Source of the DNA: Rhodospirillaceae bacterium | Lineage (GTDB): Bacteria; Pseudomonadota; Alphaproteobacteria; Rhodospirillales; Rhodospirillaceae | Assembly: GCA_040219235.1 (NCBI GenBank) | Contig: JAVJSV010000016.1 | Location: 310,001-374,000 of the forward strand | DNA length: 64,000 nt | Direction of reading: 5' to 3' | Shown: positions 1-9,305 of the stretch, piece after piece | How the letters are laid out: every line of letters begins with the position of its first letter | Numbering within the stretch: the stretch's first letter is position 1 | The notes under the pieces: generated by a model | The model's database searches: none | What the model saw: only the letters and a program-made list of their open reading frames with translations | Told to the model about the DNA's origin: nothing | Position numbers and translations under genes: made by a program

Positions 1-1049
1 ACTTTCGTCCCGAACTCGATTGTTTTTTGATAGGCAAGAATGCCAATCAAGCCGAGTACAAGCCCCACGTATTTGTTTGAACGTGGCGACCCGATCGCCA
101 GAGGGATTGCCAAAAAGGGCATGACCAATATTGAAAGCGCGTAAATAACGCGCCCATGAAATTCGGCGGCCAAAGCCGAAAAAGGAATGGTATCGGCCAA
201 AATTAAAACCGCAGACTCAACCTCTCCCGGGTCAAAACCCATGGAACGCATCACCCCCCGTCCATAGGCGATCATCAATTCGTGCAATGTGAGTTCCAAC
301 TCTTCGCTGCCTCGGTCCGGGTATGGAAGACTGCCATTGATTTCCAGGGGCAACTCTAGCTTTGTAAAGCCGACGCTGACTCTCTGAGCGCGCTGATCTT
401 CCCATGACACCTGCTCCCCATCGAACAAAACGACTTTGCGGTCGCCACCTGCTGTCACCTCCATGATTTCGCCTCGACGCGCGGTAAGTGTTTCGACTTT
501 GCCATCAGTGCGTTCGCGGTAACCAAAAAAACCGTAAAATTCCATGCCAGCATTTACGGACCGATCCACACGCACCGTAAAACCACTCGGTGTATCTATA
601 AAAATGCCCTCGCCGATTCCCGCTTCAATTACGCCGTTTGTCACCTGATGATGAAGCGTGTGATAGACGTACCGCCCCAGAGGTTCGATATATCCGGTAA
701 GCCCCAACCCCATAATGGTTACGGTTATGGCCAACATGCGCGCCGGAGCTGCGAGGCGAAACAAACTAAACCCACCGGAGAAAAAAGCATGGAGCTCAGA
801 TTGTGTTGAAAGGCGCCGGAAGGTAATAAATACTCCAAGAAACAGCCCCAGCGGCAAAACGAGCCGTATATAGTTAGGAAATAGGCTGACAATCATCTGC
901 AAAACAACAAAGGACGACACCCCAGAGCCCACGGTTAGGTTGAGGAGCTGCAGCATTTTTTCAAGCAGAAGAACAACAACGCTGATAAACAGCGTAATCA
1001 ACATAATTGGCACAATCTGCTTTAGAATGTAGAGGTCTATGCGTCCCAT
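1..1049 (-). CDS. lptF: LptF/LptG-family LPS export permease, probably LptF (partial)
   Basis: This is an inner-membrane permease of the Lpt machine that extracts lipopolysaccharide and passes it to the periplasmic bridge. The reading frame starts at an ATG at 1049 and runs off the left edge of the window, so the C-terminus is missing. The protein opens MGRIDLYILKQIVP, followed by the long hydrophobic first segments and the motif FRRLSTQSELHAFFSGGFS, which matches the LptF/LptG stretch following TM3. A beta-jellyroll-type periplasmic region follows, and hydrophobic segments return near the edge (ILVMPFLAIPLAIGSPR). I prefer LptF over LptG from the N-terminal pattern, but the two are hard to separate. 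An lptG partner would be expected just outside the window. It is divergent from the inositol operon. Confidence 0.85.
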   Translation of the reverse strand, partial: MGRIDLYILKQIVPIMLITLFISVVVLLLEKMLQLLNLTVGSGVSSFVVLQMIVSLFPNYIRLVLPLGLFLGVFITFRRLSTQSELHAFFSGGFSLFRLAAPARMLAITVTIMGLGLTGYIEPLGRYVYHTLHHQVTNGVIEAGIGEGIFIDTPSGFTVRVDRSVNAGMEFYGFFGYRERTDGKVETLTARRGEIMEVTAGGDRKVVLFDGEQVSWEDQRAQRVSVGFTKLELPLEINGSLPYPDRGSEELELTLHELMIAYGRGVMRSMGFDPGEVESAVLILADTIPFSALAAEFHGRVIYALSILVMPFLAIPLAIGSPRSNKYVGLVLGLIGILAYQKTIEFGTK

Positions 1050-1211
1050 GACGTCATCCTAGTGAAACCGGCTTCGTGAGGAAGACGGCGCAGAAACTAG
1101 GAAGCCTCTATCACGCATTTCTAGTTTGCATATGCGGCAATCACATCTCTGGCAAAGGTTTGCTGGTTTAAAACACGCCACTGTGAGATATTCGGCGACT
1201 GGGGGGAACAA

Positions 1212-2348
1212 ATGAATATGATTAAAGAAGTAAGAAGCGAAGAAATTCGCGTCGCTGTGATTGGCGTTGGAAACTGTGCGAGTTCTCTGATCCAGGGCAT
1301 ACATTACTATAAAGACCGTCCCTTAGATGACTGCTCCGGCGTCCTCCATGAAAAAATTGGACCCTACAGCATTTCAGATATCAAAATCGTTGCGGCGTTT
1401 GATATCGACGACCGCAAGGTCGGTCAGGATGTCACAACAGCAATCTTTGCACCACCTAATTGCACAACAGTATTTGCCCCAGACCTCCCGCCCAGTGGCG
1501 TTAAAGTCAGCATGGGGCGTCTGCTAGATGGTGTCGCGGATCATATGGCCGAGTATCAACCCGCCAGAACCTTTGTTCCGGCTGACCTGCCCGAGCCAAC
1601 TGAAGAGGATGTCGTCGCACTATTAAAATCCTCACGAACACAAGTCTTGATCAATTATCTTCCAGTTGGGTCTCAAGACGCCACAGAGTTCTATGCCCGA
1701 TGCGCCATAAAGGCCGGTGTCGGTTTCGTGAATTGTATTCCAGTCTTTATTGCGAGTAACCCTGAGTGGCGCGCCAAATTTGAAGCCCGCAAACTCCCGA
1801 TCATCGGCGATGACATTAAGGCCCAAGTTGGTGCCACCATTGTGCATCGTGTGCTGACTAATCTCTTTCACAAGCGCGGCGTCAAACTCGACCGTACCTA
1901 TCAAATCAACACCGGCGGCAACACAGACTTCTTGAATATGCTGAATCGCAAGCGTCTGGCCTCAAAGAAGATTTCCAAAACAGAGGCCGTTCAGTCAGTT
2001 GCCGGCACGCGTCTGGATGAAGACAATATTCATATTGGCCCGAGTGACTACGTGGCCTGGCAGAACGACAACAAAGTCTGTTTCTTGCGCGCCGAGGGGC
2101 GTCTGTTCGGCGACGTTCCAATGAACATCGAGCTACGCCTGTCTGTTGAGGATTCCCCCAATTCAGCCGGTGTGGCCATTGATATGATTCGCTGTTGCAA
2201 AGTCGCCTTAGATTGCGGCGTCGGTGGTGTCTTGGAAGGCCCTTCGGCCTACTTCTGTAAGCACCCCCCCAACCAGCACGAAGACGATATTGCTTATGAG
2301 ATGACGGAAACGTTTATTGCAGATATGAAGCTGCAAGGCGTCGCTTAA
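1212..2348 (+). CDS. ino1: myo-inositol-1-phosphate synthase
   Basis: It converts glucose 6-phosphate to inositol phosphate using NAD internally as redox cofactor. The 378-residue protein is of the short prokaryotic/actinobacterial type. It has the NAD-binding motif IGVGNCASSLIQGI at residues 17-30 and the family signature GGNTDFLNMLN near residues 234-244, followed by the lysine-rich active-site stretch. The ATG at 1212 has a strong purine-rich ribosome site (GGGGGGAA) just upstream. Its stop codon overlaps the next gene's start by one base (TAATG), so the two are probably translationally coupled. The next genes point to CDP-activation of the inositol phosphate, which makes this the committed first step of the operon. 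Family assignment is confident; the end product of the pathway is inference. Confidence 0.9.
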   Translation: MNMIKEVRSEEIRVAVIGVGNCASSLIQGIHYYKDRPLDDCSGVLHEKIGPYSISDIKIVAAFDIDDRKVGQDVTTAIFAPPNCTTVFAPDLPPSGVKVSMGRLLDGVADHMAEYQPARTFVPADLPEPTEEDVVALLKSSRTQVLINYLPVGSQDATEFYARCAIKAGVGFVNCIPVFIASNPEWRAKFEARKLPIIGDDIKAQVGATIVHRVLTNLFHKRGVKLDRTYQINTGGNTDFLNMLNRKRLASKKISKTEAVQSVAGTRLDEDNIHIGPSDYVAWQNDNKVCFLRAEGRLFGDVPMNIELRLSVEDSPNSAGVAIDMIRCCKVALDCGVGGVLEGPSAYFCKHPPNQHEDDIAYEMTETFIADMKLQGVA

Positions 2349-3076
2349 TGAGAGCCATCATTCTGGCTGCCGGCCAAGGCACCAGAATGCGCGCCATCGG
2401 CCCCAGCAAACCAATGGTCTCTGTTGAAGGCACCGCCCTCCTCGAGCGCGTGATCATCAATGCGATGCACGGTGGCGTCAGTCATTTTACAATCGTCACC
2501 GGCTACAATAGCGCCCCCTTACAGCGTTACATTCAAAACCTTGCCCCACAATTAGACTGCAAGATTGAATGTGTTGAAAATAGCGAGTGGCATCTTGGCA
2601 ATGGACGCTCCGTGCTTGCGGCTAAGCCATTGATCGACGAACCGTTCCACATTCTCATGGCGGATCATTTGGTTGATCCGCAAATTCTTCCCATCGTCCG
2701 TCATGCCCCCCTACCCAACAACGGGGCGCGGTTGGGCTTGGATTTGCGATTGCAAAACCCCCATGTCGATATTGACGATGTCACCAAGGTGTTTGTGAAG
2801 GACGGCCTCATTACCGACATCGGAAAAACAATCACGGGTTTCAATGCGTTCGATACGGGTGTGTTCTGGAGCACACCGGGATTATTTGACGCCTTGGAAA
2901 AAAGCATTGCGGAAAATCATGACGACTCTCTCTCCGGCGGAATTCGCGTTCTGGCGGCCGCAGGGCTCATGACGGGCTGCGATATCGGCAATCGCACCTG
3001 GATTGATGTCGATACGCCCGCGTTACTCTCACTCGCCCAAGAAGCCATGGTCGAGAAACACAATACGGCGCGATAA
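2348..3076 (+). CDS. NTP-transferase, likely inositol-1-phosphate cytidylyltransferase
   Basis: This is a 242-residue nucleotidyltransferase of the sugar-phosphate nucleotidylyltransferase fold. The phosphate-binding signature LAAGQGTRM lies at residues 7-15 and is followed by SKPM, the lysine that contacts the substrate in this family. A metal-binding Asp is likely in MADHLVD. The protein resembles the cytidylyltransferase half of the bifunctional IPCT/DIPPS enzymes known from thermophiles, which make CDP-inositol. Here the CDP-alcohol transferase half is a separate following gene. Its position directly after inositol-phosphate synthase makes inositol phosphate the likely substrate and CTP the likely nucleotide. 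Neither is proven, and choline- or glycerol-phosphate cytidylyltransferase activity remains possible. Confidence 0.75.
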   Translation: MRAIILAAGQGTRMRAIGPSKPMVSVEGTALLERVIINAMHGGVSHFTIVTGYNSAPLQRYIQNLAPQLDCKIECVENSEWHLGNGRSVLAAKPLIDEPFHILMADHLVDPQILPIVRHAPLPNNGARLGLDLRLQNPHVDIDDVTKVFVKDGLITDIGKTITGFNAFDTGVFWSTPGLFDALEKSIAENHDDSLSGGIRVLAAAGLMTGCDIGNRTWIDVDTPALLSLAQEAMVEKHNTAR

Positions 3077-3113
3077 CAAAAAATGCCGCCCCACCAGTCA
3101 CACGAAACACCTC

Positions 3114-4007
3114 ATGACTGAAGCACCTGAAACAACGGCTGCAACCGCACTCCGAAAGTTAGACATCGAAGAAGCCACCAACCGGCTTTTTATCCATCGC
3201 ATCAGCATGGCTCTGATTCCCTTTTTTATTCATTTGGGCATCACACCGAACACTGTTTCAATCATGGGGGCGCTCTCGGGGGTCACCGCAGCCTGGTTTT
3301 ACTTCGAGTACCAAAGCACCCTCGCCTGCATTCTCGGCTTTGTCTGCATGGTCGGGTGGCATATTTTTGATGGCGCAGATGGGCAACTGGCCCGACAAAC
3401 GGGGCAAGTCTCTGCCACTGGTTTTGTTATTGATGGTGTGTGCGACTACGTCACATTTGTTTGCGTCTACGTGGCTCTCGGAATCGCCCTCAGCACCTCT
3501 TTTGGCAATGAAGTTTGGTTCGCGGTCTTTGGGGCGGGTGCGTGCCACGCCGTTCAAGCCGCGGCATTTGAGATGCAACGCGAATTTTACATCCGCTGGA
3601 CTCGCGAAGGTGGTGTTGCGACAAGCACCCAAGTTTTAGACTCAAAGGCTGAAGAGTTAAAGCAACCCGGTATCGCCGGTCTTGTCGCCCGTGGGTATAA
3701 AGCCGTCCAGGAACCATTCCGCCCGATCCCTTATGCGTTGGAGCGCGAACTTATTTTAGAGCATACCGAGCAAGTCGCATCTGGTTCAGTATCCCGCGCC
3801 TATCGAGCGCACTTTCGCAGCCTGGTTCTGAATTGGTCGATCCTCAGTGCCAATAACCGCACCATTGGTATTTTCATCTTCTGTCTTTTGGGCGCACCCG
3901 TCGCCTATTTTATGTACGAGATCATTGTCCTTAATCTTGTCCTGTTCTGGCTCTTGAAGCGCAATCGCAATGCTGCGATGGCTTTCAAAACACAAATCAA
4001 AGCATAA
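3114..4007 (+). CDS. CDP-alcohol phosphatidyltransferase family protein
   Basis: This integral membrane enzyme belongs to the family that displaces CMP from a CDP-alcohol with a hydroxyl acceptor. The full signature D-x2-D-G-x2-A-R-x8-G-x3-D-x3-D is present at about residues 86-112 (starting DGADGQLAR and ending IDGVCDY), so the metal site looks intact. Several hydrophobic segments flank it. The C-terminal half has a soluble insert of roughly 80 residues before two more membrane segments. I start it at the ATG at 3114; an upstream in-frame start would overlap the previous gene by more than 70 bases. With the two preceding genes it reconstitutes a split version of the IPCT/DIPPS route, using CDP-inositol as donor. 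Di-inositol phosphate or an inositol lipid are the main candidate products. Confidence 0.75.
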   Translation: MTEAPETTAATALRKLDIEEATNRLFIHRISMALIPFFIHLGITPNTVSIMGALSGVTAAWFYFEYQSTLACILGFVCMVGWHIFDGADGQLARQTGQVSATGFVIDGVCDYVTFVCVYVALGIALSTSFGNEVWFAVFGAGACHAVQAAAFEMQREFYIRWTREGGVATSTQVLDSKAEELKQPGIAGLVARGYKAVQEPFRPIPYALERELILEHTEQVASGSVSRAYRAHFRSLVLNWSILSANNRTIGIFIFCLLGAPVAYFMYEIIVLNLVLFWLLKRNRNAAMAFKTQIKA

Positions 4008-4039
4008 GCTGTGCTGCCGTTCAGCATACGAGTTCACCA

Positions 4040-5386
4040 ATGACCCAGTTTGATGATACCCCGGTGCCATCGGGCTTGGAGCGTCTTGACCAGGACAAAA
4101 AAGACATCAAACGCGGCTCAACCCTCAGTATTCTAGGGTTTCTTGTCAGGCTGTCGGCGCGCGTCCCTTTTCTTTTGATCGCGGGACGCCTCTACGGCAC
4201 ATCCACCTATGGCGAATATGTTCTGCTGACAGCGATTGTTGAAACCGTCGCGCTGTTGTCGACCTTTGGTCTTAAAAGAACCATTTTTCATTTCATGTCA
4301 GAAGGTGACGACCAAAAAGGCACTGCAATAAAAGACAATGCAATAATTGTGCGCCACGCCCTGATTCTCGGCTTCGGACTCTCCCTGAGCCTGGTGGCTT
4401 TGGTCCAAATATTTGCGCTTCCTATTCTGTCTTTTTTTGATGCTGAAGATATTCTCTCAAGCCTGATCCTCTTATCTTGGGCCATCCCGTTCATTTCGCT
4501 GACCGACATCTGCCTCTCGGCAACCTTGTCCAAGAGACTGATGCGGTACGAAATAATTGTGCGTAGTTTTGTTGAACCCATCGCGCTCACGGTTCTCAGC
4601 CTCTTCTTTTTCTATGCTGGATTTAAAGAATCAGGTCTGGTCTACGCGTTCTTTTGTGCGTTCGGATTGGCCGCTCTTTGTTCGCTCATGTTTTGCCATT
4701 TTGTGTTCACCTGGCGCAGTATCGTTCTTGGCCCCATCGCCCTCTCTCGCCTTATCATGATGGCTAAAAGTTCGGCCTATACCTGTCTCCATGATCTGGT
4801 CCGTGTTTTAGTCAGTCGTATTGATACTTTTGCGGTTGGGTATTTCTTTTCAACCTCTGCCGTCGGAATTTACGGCATGGCACAACAATTCCTCACTATT
4901 GTCGAGAAGATTGCGCTCAGCTTCTACCCCATGCTCATGCCCGTTGTTGCGTCAGCGGTCCGTGACGGCGACCGACACAGATTGCTGCAACAACTGTGGT
5001 CTGCTGCCAAACGCTTAATCATGCTTCAACTTCCCATCGTCGGGCTCTTTTTCTTTTTAGGAAAAGAGATCTTGGCACTCATCGAGCCGGAGTTTGTGAG
5101 TGCATGGCCTGTCCTGATGATTTTATCGCTGGGCTGCTTGATCAACGCCCTATTGCAATTGGTTGAGGTCCCGTTGACCTACATGCGCCCCCACATCAAT
5201 GTCATCGCAGGTGTTGGAGGAATCATCCTCTATCTTCTGGCAATCACAAAGATGCAAACGGCCTTTGGGGTCAACGGCATCGCCTTAACGTCCGTCACTG
5301 CCACGTTTATGGCAAATATAGGATTGATGATCTTGTTCGCGCGGTCGCGCTTGAAAGAAAAAAACGGACCCCAAGGGAAACGCTAA
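4040..5386 (+). CDS. Oligosaccharide flippase-family membrane protein
   Basis: The protein has 448 residues and about 12-14 hydrophobic segments. It has the N-terminal look of Wzx-like MOP-superfamily flippases: a basic lead-in, then STLSILGFLVRLSARVPFLL and GRLYGTSTYGEYVLL. Members move lipid-linked sugars or related polyprenyl/lipid conjugates across the inner membrane. It follows the CDP-alcohol transferase by 32 bases on the same strand and is probably the last gene of the operon. That placement suggests export of an inositol-containing lipid or lipid-linked glycan; this is inference from context only. The gene converges with the next small reverse gene, with about 12 bases between stops. 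Confidence 0.75.
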   Translation: MTQFDDTPVPSGLERLDQDKKDIKRGSTLSILGFLVRLSARVPFLLIAGRLYGTSTYGEYVLLTAIVETVALLSTFGLKRTIFHFMSEGDDQKGTAIKDNAIIVRHALILGFGLSLSLVALVQIFALPILSFFDAEDILSSLILLSWAIPFISLTDICLSATLSKRLMRYEIIVRSFVEPIALTVLSLFFFYAGFKESGLVYAFFCAFGLAALCSLMFCHFVFTWRSIVLGPIALSRLIMMAKSSAYTCLHDLVRVLVSRIDTFAVGYFFSTSAVGIYGMAQQFLTIVEKIALSFYPMLMPVVASAVRDGDRHRLLQQLWSAAKRLIMLQLPIVGLFFFLGKEILALIEPEFVSAWPVLMILSLGCLINALLQLVEVPLTYMRPHINVIAGVGGIILYLLAITKMQTAFGVNGIALTSVTATFMANIGLMILFARSRLKEKNGPQGKR

Positions 5387-5398
5387 GCCCAGCCAAGC

Positions 5399-5635
5399 TT
5401 AAGCCCAGTTTGAATGCGACGCTTTGTATTCTTTTTCTTTTTTGGCGATGACATACTTCAGTTTGCGAACCGCATTCATCTTGAGCGAAAACAGACTCAT
5501 CTGAGGCGACCCCACCACAACAATCTCTATGCCAGTGTAGGGATCAATAACGGTAACCCGCATGATATTACCCACTTCGCGAATCTCGAAGAGGTATTCC
5601 TCGACATCGCGTCCGTCATCGATTTCATTTTTCAT
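5399..5635 (-). CDS. Small conserved-type protein, possibly DUF6898-like
   Basis: A 78-residue acidic-then-basic cytoplasmic protein without signal or membrane segments. The core EYLFEIREVGNIMRVTVID followed by PYTGIEIVVVGSP reads as a small beta-rich domain. A lysine-rich helix (KMNAVRKLKYVIAKKEKEY) closes it. This pattern resembles small alphaproteobacterial proteins I would tentatively group with DUF6898; no function is known to me. The ATG at 5635 is preferred because GAAGAG lies upstream. A GTG start at 5656 would add seven residues without a ribosome site. It converges with the flippase and diverges from the penicillin-acylase gene. Confidence 0.6.
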   Translation of the reverse strand: MKNEIDDGRDVEEYLFEIREVGNIMRVTVIDPYTGIEIVVVGSPQMSLFSLKMNAVRKLKYVIAKKEKEYKASHSNWA

Positions 5636-5740
5636 GGATGGAGTCTCTTCATTCACAACAGTGTCACGATATCATGGGGTAAAACGGCTTAAGAAATCCT
5701 ATATAGGAACGCTTTTCTGGCGCAAGGACACTAAATAATT

Positions 5741-8152
5741 ATGATCTGGCTGAAGCGCATAACCCTACTTTTTATATGCCTGGTTGTCCTTGTCATCGGA
5801 TCAGCCGCCTGGTTGACGTGGCAATCCCTTCCCCGTGTTTCGGGCGACGTCACACTTCCCGGACCCGAGGCCAGCATAGACATTACGCGCGCGCGCAATG
5901 GGATTCCTTACATTCAGGCCCAGAATGAAGGGGATGCCTATTTTGCCCTGGGTTACGTTCATGCCCAAGACCGCCTGTTTCAAATGGAATTCATGCGCCG
6001 GCTTGGCGCCGGGCGTCTTGCTGAAATACTGGGGAAACAGGCCCTAGGCTCGGATCAATTCATGCGAACCCTTGGCTTATATGGCTATGCTGAACAAAAC
6101 GTCACAGCCCTGTCCCCTGAAACACACATGGTCCTTGAACGCTATGCGGCGGGCGTAAATGCGTGGCTTGCAACGCGCCAGCAACCGCTACCGCCAGAAT
6201 TTCAGCTTTTGCACTTCACGCCCGAGCCGTGGCGTCCCGCAGACAGCATGGTCTGGCAAAAACTGATGAGCCTTTCCTTGGCGGGAAACTGGCGTGATGA
6301 ATTACTCCGCGCCAGATTGCTAAAACTTCTGCCGCCGGAACGGGTGGCAGAACTGTGGCCGGATTTGGTGGCAGGCTCACCAACCACCCTTGCCGCTCAC
6401 GATTTTAATCCGGCGCAGGTTGCCAGCACTTTAATCGAACTTATTGATGCCTATGCCCCGCCCACTTTAGCTTCAAATATCTGGGCGTTGAGCGGCGAAC
6501 ATACGAGCAGTGGAAAACCGTTGCTCGCCAGCGATCCGCACCTTGGCTATCAGGCCCCAATCATTTGGTACTTGGCCCGCTTGGAGTGGCCCGGTCAGTT
6601 CAGGGGTGAGCTTGGGCGCGAGGTCAGAAGCGGAGCCACAACGCCAGGTGTCCCGTTTACGATTATCGGTCACAACATGCACACGGCTTGGGGCATGACC
6701 ACCACCCATGCTGATCTGCAAGATCTGTTTATAGAAAAACTCACAGCCGATGGCGGATATGAAACCCCTTCCGGCAGCGCTAAGTTTGAGGAACGAACTG
6801 AAGTCATAAACGTGAGGTTCTCAGATCCGGTGACCCTTCGCGTCAGACGCACTCGCCACGGCCCCGTTGTGAGCGATCTAGCCGCCTTTCAAAACGCTGA
6901 CGGCTCGCAAGATACAGTGCTCGCCCTGGCGGCAACCATGCTCAGAGACGACGACCGCACCGCCAACGCTGTCTATGACATGTCGAAAAGCAGGTCTGTT
7001 GGCGACACCAAAGAGGCTTTGCGCCAATTCGAAGGTCCACAACAGAACTTCATGTATGCTGATCGCTTTGGCGGGATCGGCTTCAGCGCTCCGGCCCTCG
7101 TCCCCATCCGCGCCTCAGGAGACGGCACCGTGCCGGTTCCTGGCTGGTCAGGAGATTATGATTGGCAAGGCTGGGTGCCTTATGAAGAACTGCCCCATAG
7201 CATGAACCCAGCCTCTGGGCGTTTGGTCAATGCCAACAATCGGCCCGTGCCTGAAGACTATCCGCATTTGATTGCGGCCAGTTTCCCGGTCGGGTATCGC
7301 GCCGAGCGCATTGACCGGCGGTTGAATGAACTCGCTCAAAAACAAGCCAACTGGCAGGATATGCTTTCTATTCAAACCGATGCCGTATCCACCGCGGTTC
7401 ATGATATTCTGCCGCGTCTGCTAACTGTAACGAGTTCAGAAAACCAGACCACAAACGCTGTTCTTACGGCCCTTCACGCCTGGGACGGCACCATGGATCG
7501 CGCCCGACCTGAGCCATTGATCTTCTTAAGCTGGATCGATTTCCTCAAAGAAGGATTGCTCAAAGACGACCTGGGCGAAGCCTATGCGTCTTTTAGAGGT
7601 GTCAATCCTGTTCTCTTGCGCAACATCCTAACAGGGCAATCAAACTGGTGTGACGATGTCTTGTCGGCACCAACGGAAGACTGCGGACAGATTGCGTCTC
7701 AAGCACTGGAAAAGGCGCTCAGGTGGCTGTCTGATAGAGACGAAACAACAGGCGCTGATCCGCTCACTTGGCGTTGGGGCGACTTTCACCGGGCTCAGTT
7801 TGCTCACCCGCTCTTTGGCAGGGTGCCCGGACTCTCCGCGCTCACCACCGTCGAAATTGAGGCCGATGGCTCGGATAATACGGTCAATCGTGGCGGTTAC
7901 CGGTCTGCCCGTGGTCGCGCACCGTTTCTCAACACCCATGGTGCCGGGTTGCGCGCCATTTTTGACCTGGAAAATTTGGATCAATCCCGGTTCATAACGG
8001 CGGTCGGGCAATCTGGGCATCCGGCGTCTCCCCATTATGATGATTTGAATGACTCCTGGCGCGATGGGGGCATGCTGACCTTACCTCCGGCACACACCCT
8101 CACCAACGCAGAAAAGCTAACATTGTTGCCACTGGCCAAAGCAATTGAATAA
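5741..8152 (+). CDS. Penicillin acylase family protein (Ntn hydrolase), membrane-anchored
   Basis: The 803-residue protein belongs to the penicillin/cephalosporin/AHL acylase family, periplasmic amidohydrolases that self-cleave to expose an N-terminal serine. One hydrophobic segment at residues 6-28 should act as a signal anchor. The alpha-chain region carries the usual GYVHAQDRLFQMEFMRR motif. The nucleophile is expected at Ser244 in ASNIWALSG, followed by GKPLLASDPHLGY, giving a beta chain of about 560 residues. GHNMHTAWGMTTTHADLQDL and DNTVNRGGYRS match conserved beta-chain positions. Substrates in this family range from beta-lactams to acyl-homoserine lactones, and sequence alone does not choose. 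It seems to be transcribed alone or together with motB, 48 bases downstream. Confidence 0.9.
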   Translation: MIWLKRITLLFICLVVLVIGSAAWLTWQSLPRVSGDVTLPGPEASIDITRARNGIPYIQAQNEGDAYFALGYVHAQDRLFQMEFMRRLGAGRLAEILGKQALGSDQFMRTLGLYGYAEQNVTALSPETHMVLERYAAGVNAWLATRQQPLPPEFQLLHFTPEPWRPADSMVWQKLMSLSLAGNWRDELLRARLLKLLPPERVAELWPDLVAGSPTTLAAHDFNPAQVASTLIELIDAYAPPTLASNIWALSGEHTSSGKPLLASDPHLGYQAPIIWYLARLEWPGQFRGELGREVRSGATTPGVPFTIIGHNMHTAWGMTTTHADLQDLFIEKLTADGGYETPSGSAKFEERTEVINVRFSDPVTLRVRRTRHGPVVSDLAAFQNADGSQDTVLALAATMLRDDDRTANAVYDMSKSRSVGDTKEALRQFEGPQQNFMYADRFGGIGFSAPALVPIRASGDGTVPVPGWSGDYDWQGWVPYEELPHSMNPASGRLVNANNRPVPEDYPHLIAASFPVGYRAERIDRRLNELAQKQANWQDMLSIQTDAVSTAVHDILPRLLTVTSSENQTTNAVLTALHAWDGTMDRARPEPLIFLSWIDFLKEGLLKDDLGEAYASFRGVNPVLLRNILTGQSNWCDDVLSAPTEDCGQIASQALEKALRWLSDRDETTGADPLTWRWGDFHRAQFAHPLFGRVPGLSALTTVEIEADGSDNTVNRGGYRSARGRAPFLNTHGAGLRAIFDLENLDQSRFITAVGQSGHPASPHYDDLNDSWRDGGMLTLPPAHTLTNAEKLTLLPLAKAIE

Positions 8153-8200
8153 CCTTAGTATTCAGGCTCTTAGTTCAGAGTTGAAGGCACTTTATACTCC

Positions 8201-9175
8201 ATGTCAGATCGCCCGGAGTTCGGCTCGGGTGGTGGTGGTGGCGCCGGCGGCGGCAATATCATCATCGTCAAGCGCATCAAGAAAGGTGGCCATGGCCACC
8301 ATGGTGGCGCGTGGAAGGTGGCCTACGCTGACTTTGTAACGGCCATGATGGCCTTTTTTCTTCTGCTCTGGCTGCTCAATTCTGTGTCTGAAGACACCTT
8401 GAGCGGCATTTCAAATTACTTCACGCCCATTGCAGCCTCCAGCAACAGCAGTGGTGCAGGTGGTATGCTTGGCGGGTTGACCATCGGCGAAGGCTCCCAG
8501 CAAAGCCAATCCGGCAGTGTTGCTGTCGTCCCGCTTCCCCCGCCCACTGTTGGCGCGGGCGGCCAAGACCTCACTGATCCCGGTGAAGGTCCCTCACGTG
8601 ACCCGACGGAAGAAGATATTGATGAAGCTTTGAGGGAACGCCAGGAAGCACAATTTGAACAAGCCGCTGATGAACTTGAGCAACTTATTCAAGGTATCCC
8701 TGAATTGGCGGAGCTCTCAGAGAGCCTATTGATTGATTACACACCCGAAGGTCTGCGCATCCAGATCGTCGATCAAGATGGCCTGCCCTTATTCCCTTCG
8801 GGCAGTGCGGCCATGTATGGCTACACCCGGCAGATCATCAGTCTGGTGGCCCGTGTTGTCGCAAAGCTGCCGAACGAACTGAGCATCACCGGGCACACCG
8901 ATGCCACACCGTTCAGCGATCCGTCTGGCTACAGTAACTGGGAACTCAGTGCTGACCGTGCCCTTGCTACGCGCCGTGTATTGGAAGACTTTGGCGTGGT
9001 CGAACAACGGGTTGCTAAGGTCACTGGTCAAGCTGCCAATGAGCCGCTGTTAGAAGACGACCCCACAGCCCCGCAAAACCGCCGCATCAGTATTGTGCTG
9101 CTGCGCGACGATGGTTCTGCGGCAGAAGCCTTTGATCGTTTGCCTGACTTTCTGCAGCCGCGTGCACCAAACTAG
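8201..9175 (+). CDS. motB: MotB-type flagellar stator protein
   Basis: The protein couples ion flow to flagellar rotation by anchoring the stator to peptidoglycan. A glycine-rich start (residues 9-18) leads to a basic/histidine-rich patch and a single membrane helix with the proton-channel aspartate at D44 in YADFVTAMMAFFLLLWLL. A linker of about 130 residues, rich in Gly, Ser and Pro, follows. The C-terminal OmpA-like domain binds peptidoglycan (LSITGHTDATPF and NWELSADRA). Length (324) is normal for MotB. No motA or other flagellar gene lies in the window, so the stator partner must be elsewhere. An OmpA/MotB protein of unrelated function is possible, but the D44 helix and basic lead-in favour MotB. 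Confidence 0.88.
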   Translation: MSDRPEFGSGGGGGAGGGNIIIVKRIKKGGHGHHGGAWKVAYADFVTAMMAFFLLLWLLNSVSEDTLSGISNYFTPIAASSNSSGAGGMLGGLTIGEGSQQSQSGSVAVVPLPPPTVGAGGQDLTDPGEGPSRDPTEEDIDEALRERQEAQFEQAADELEQLIQGIPELAELSESLLIDYTPEGLRIQIVDQDGLPLFPSGSAAMYGYTRQIISLVARVVAKLPNELSITGHTDATPFSDPSGYSNWELSADRALATRRVLEDFGVVEQRVAKVTGQAANEPLLEDDPTAPQNRRISIVLLRDDGSAAEAFDRLPDFLQPRAPN

Positions 9176-9305
9176 TTCAATCCGCCTGCGCCCTAACCGC
9201 CACACACCGCGCAAATTATAGCTTTTCCAGAAATTCCCCCCTTGCTAACCCTCTCTGGGCTATGCAATGTGGAGCATAGTCCTGTTACACAAGATTTAGT
9301 GGTTC

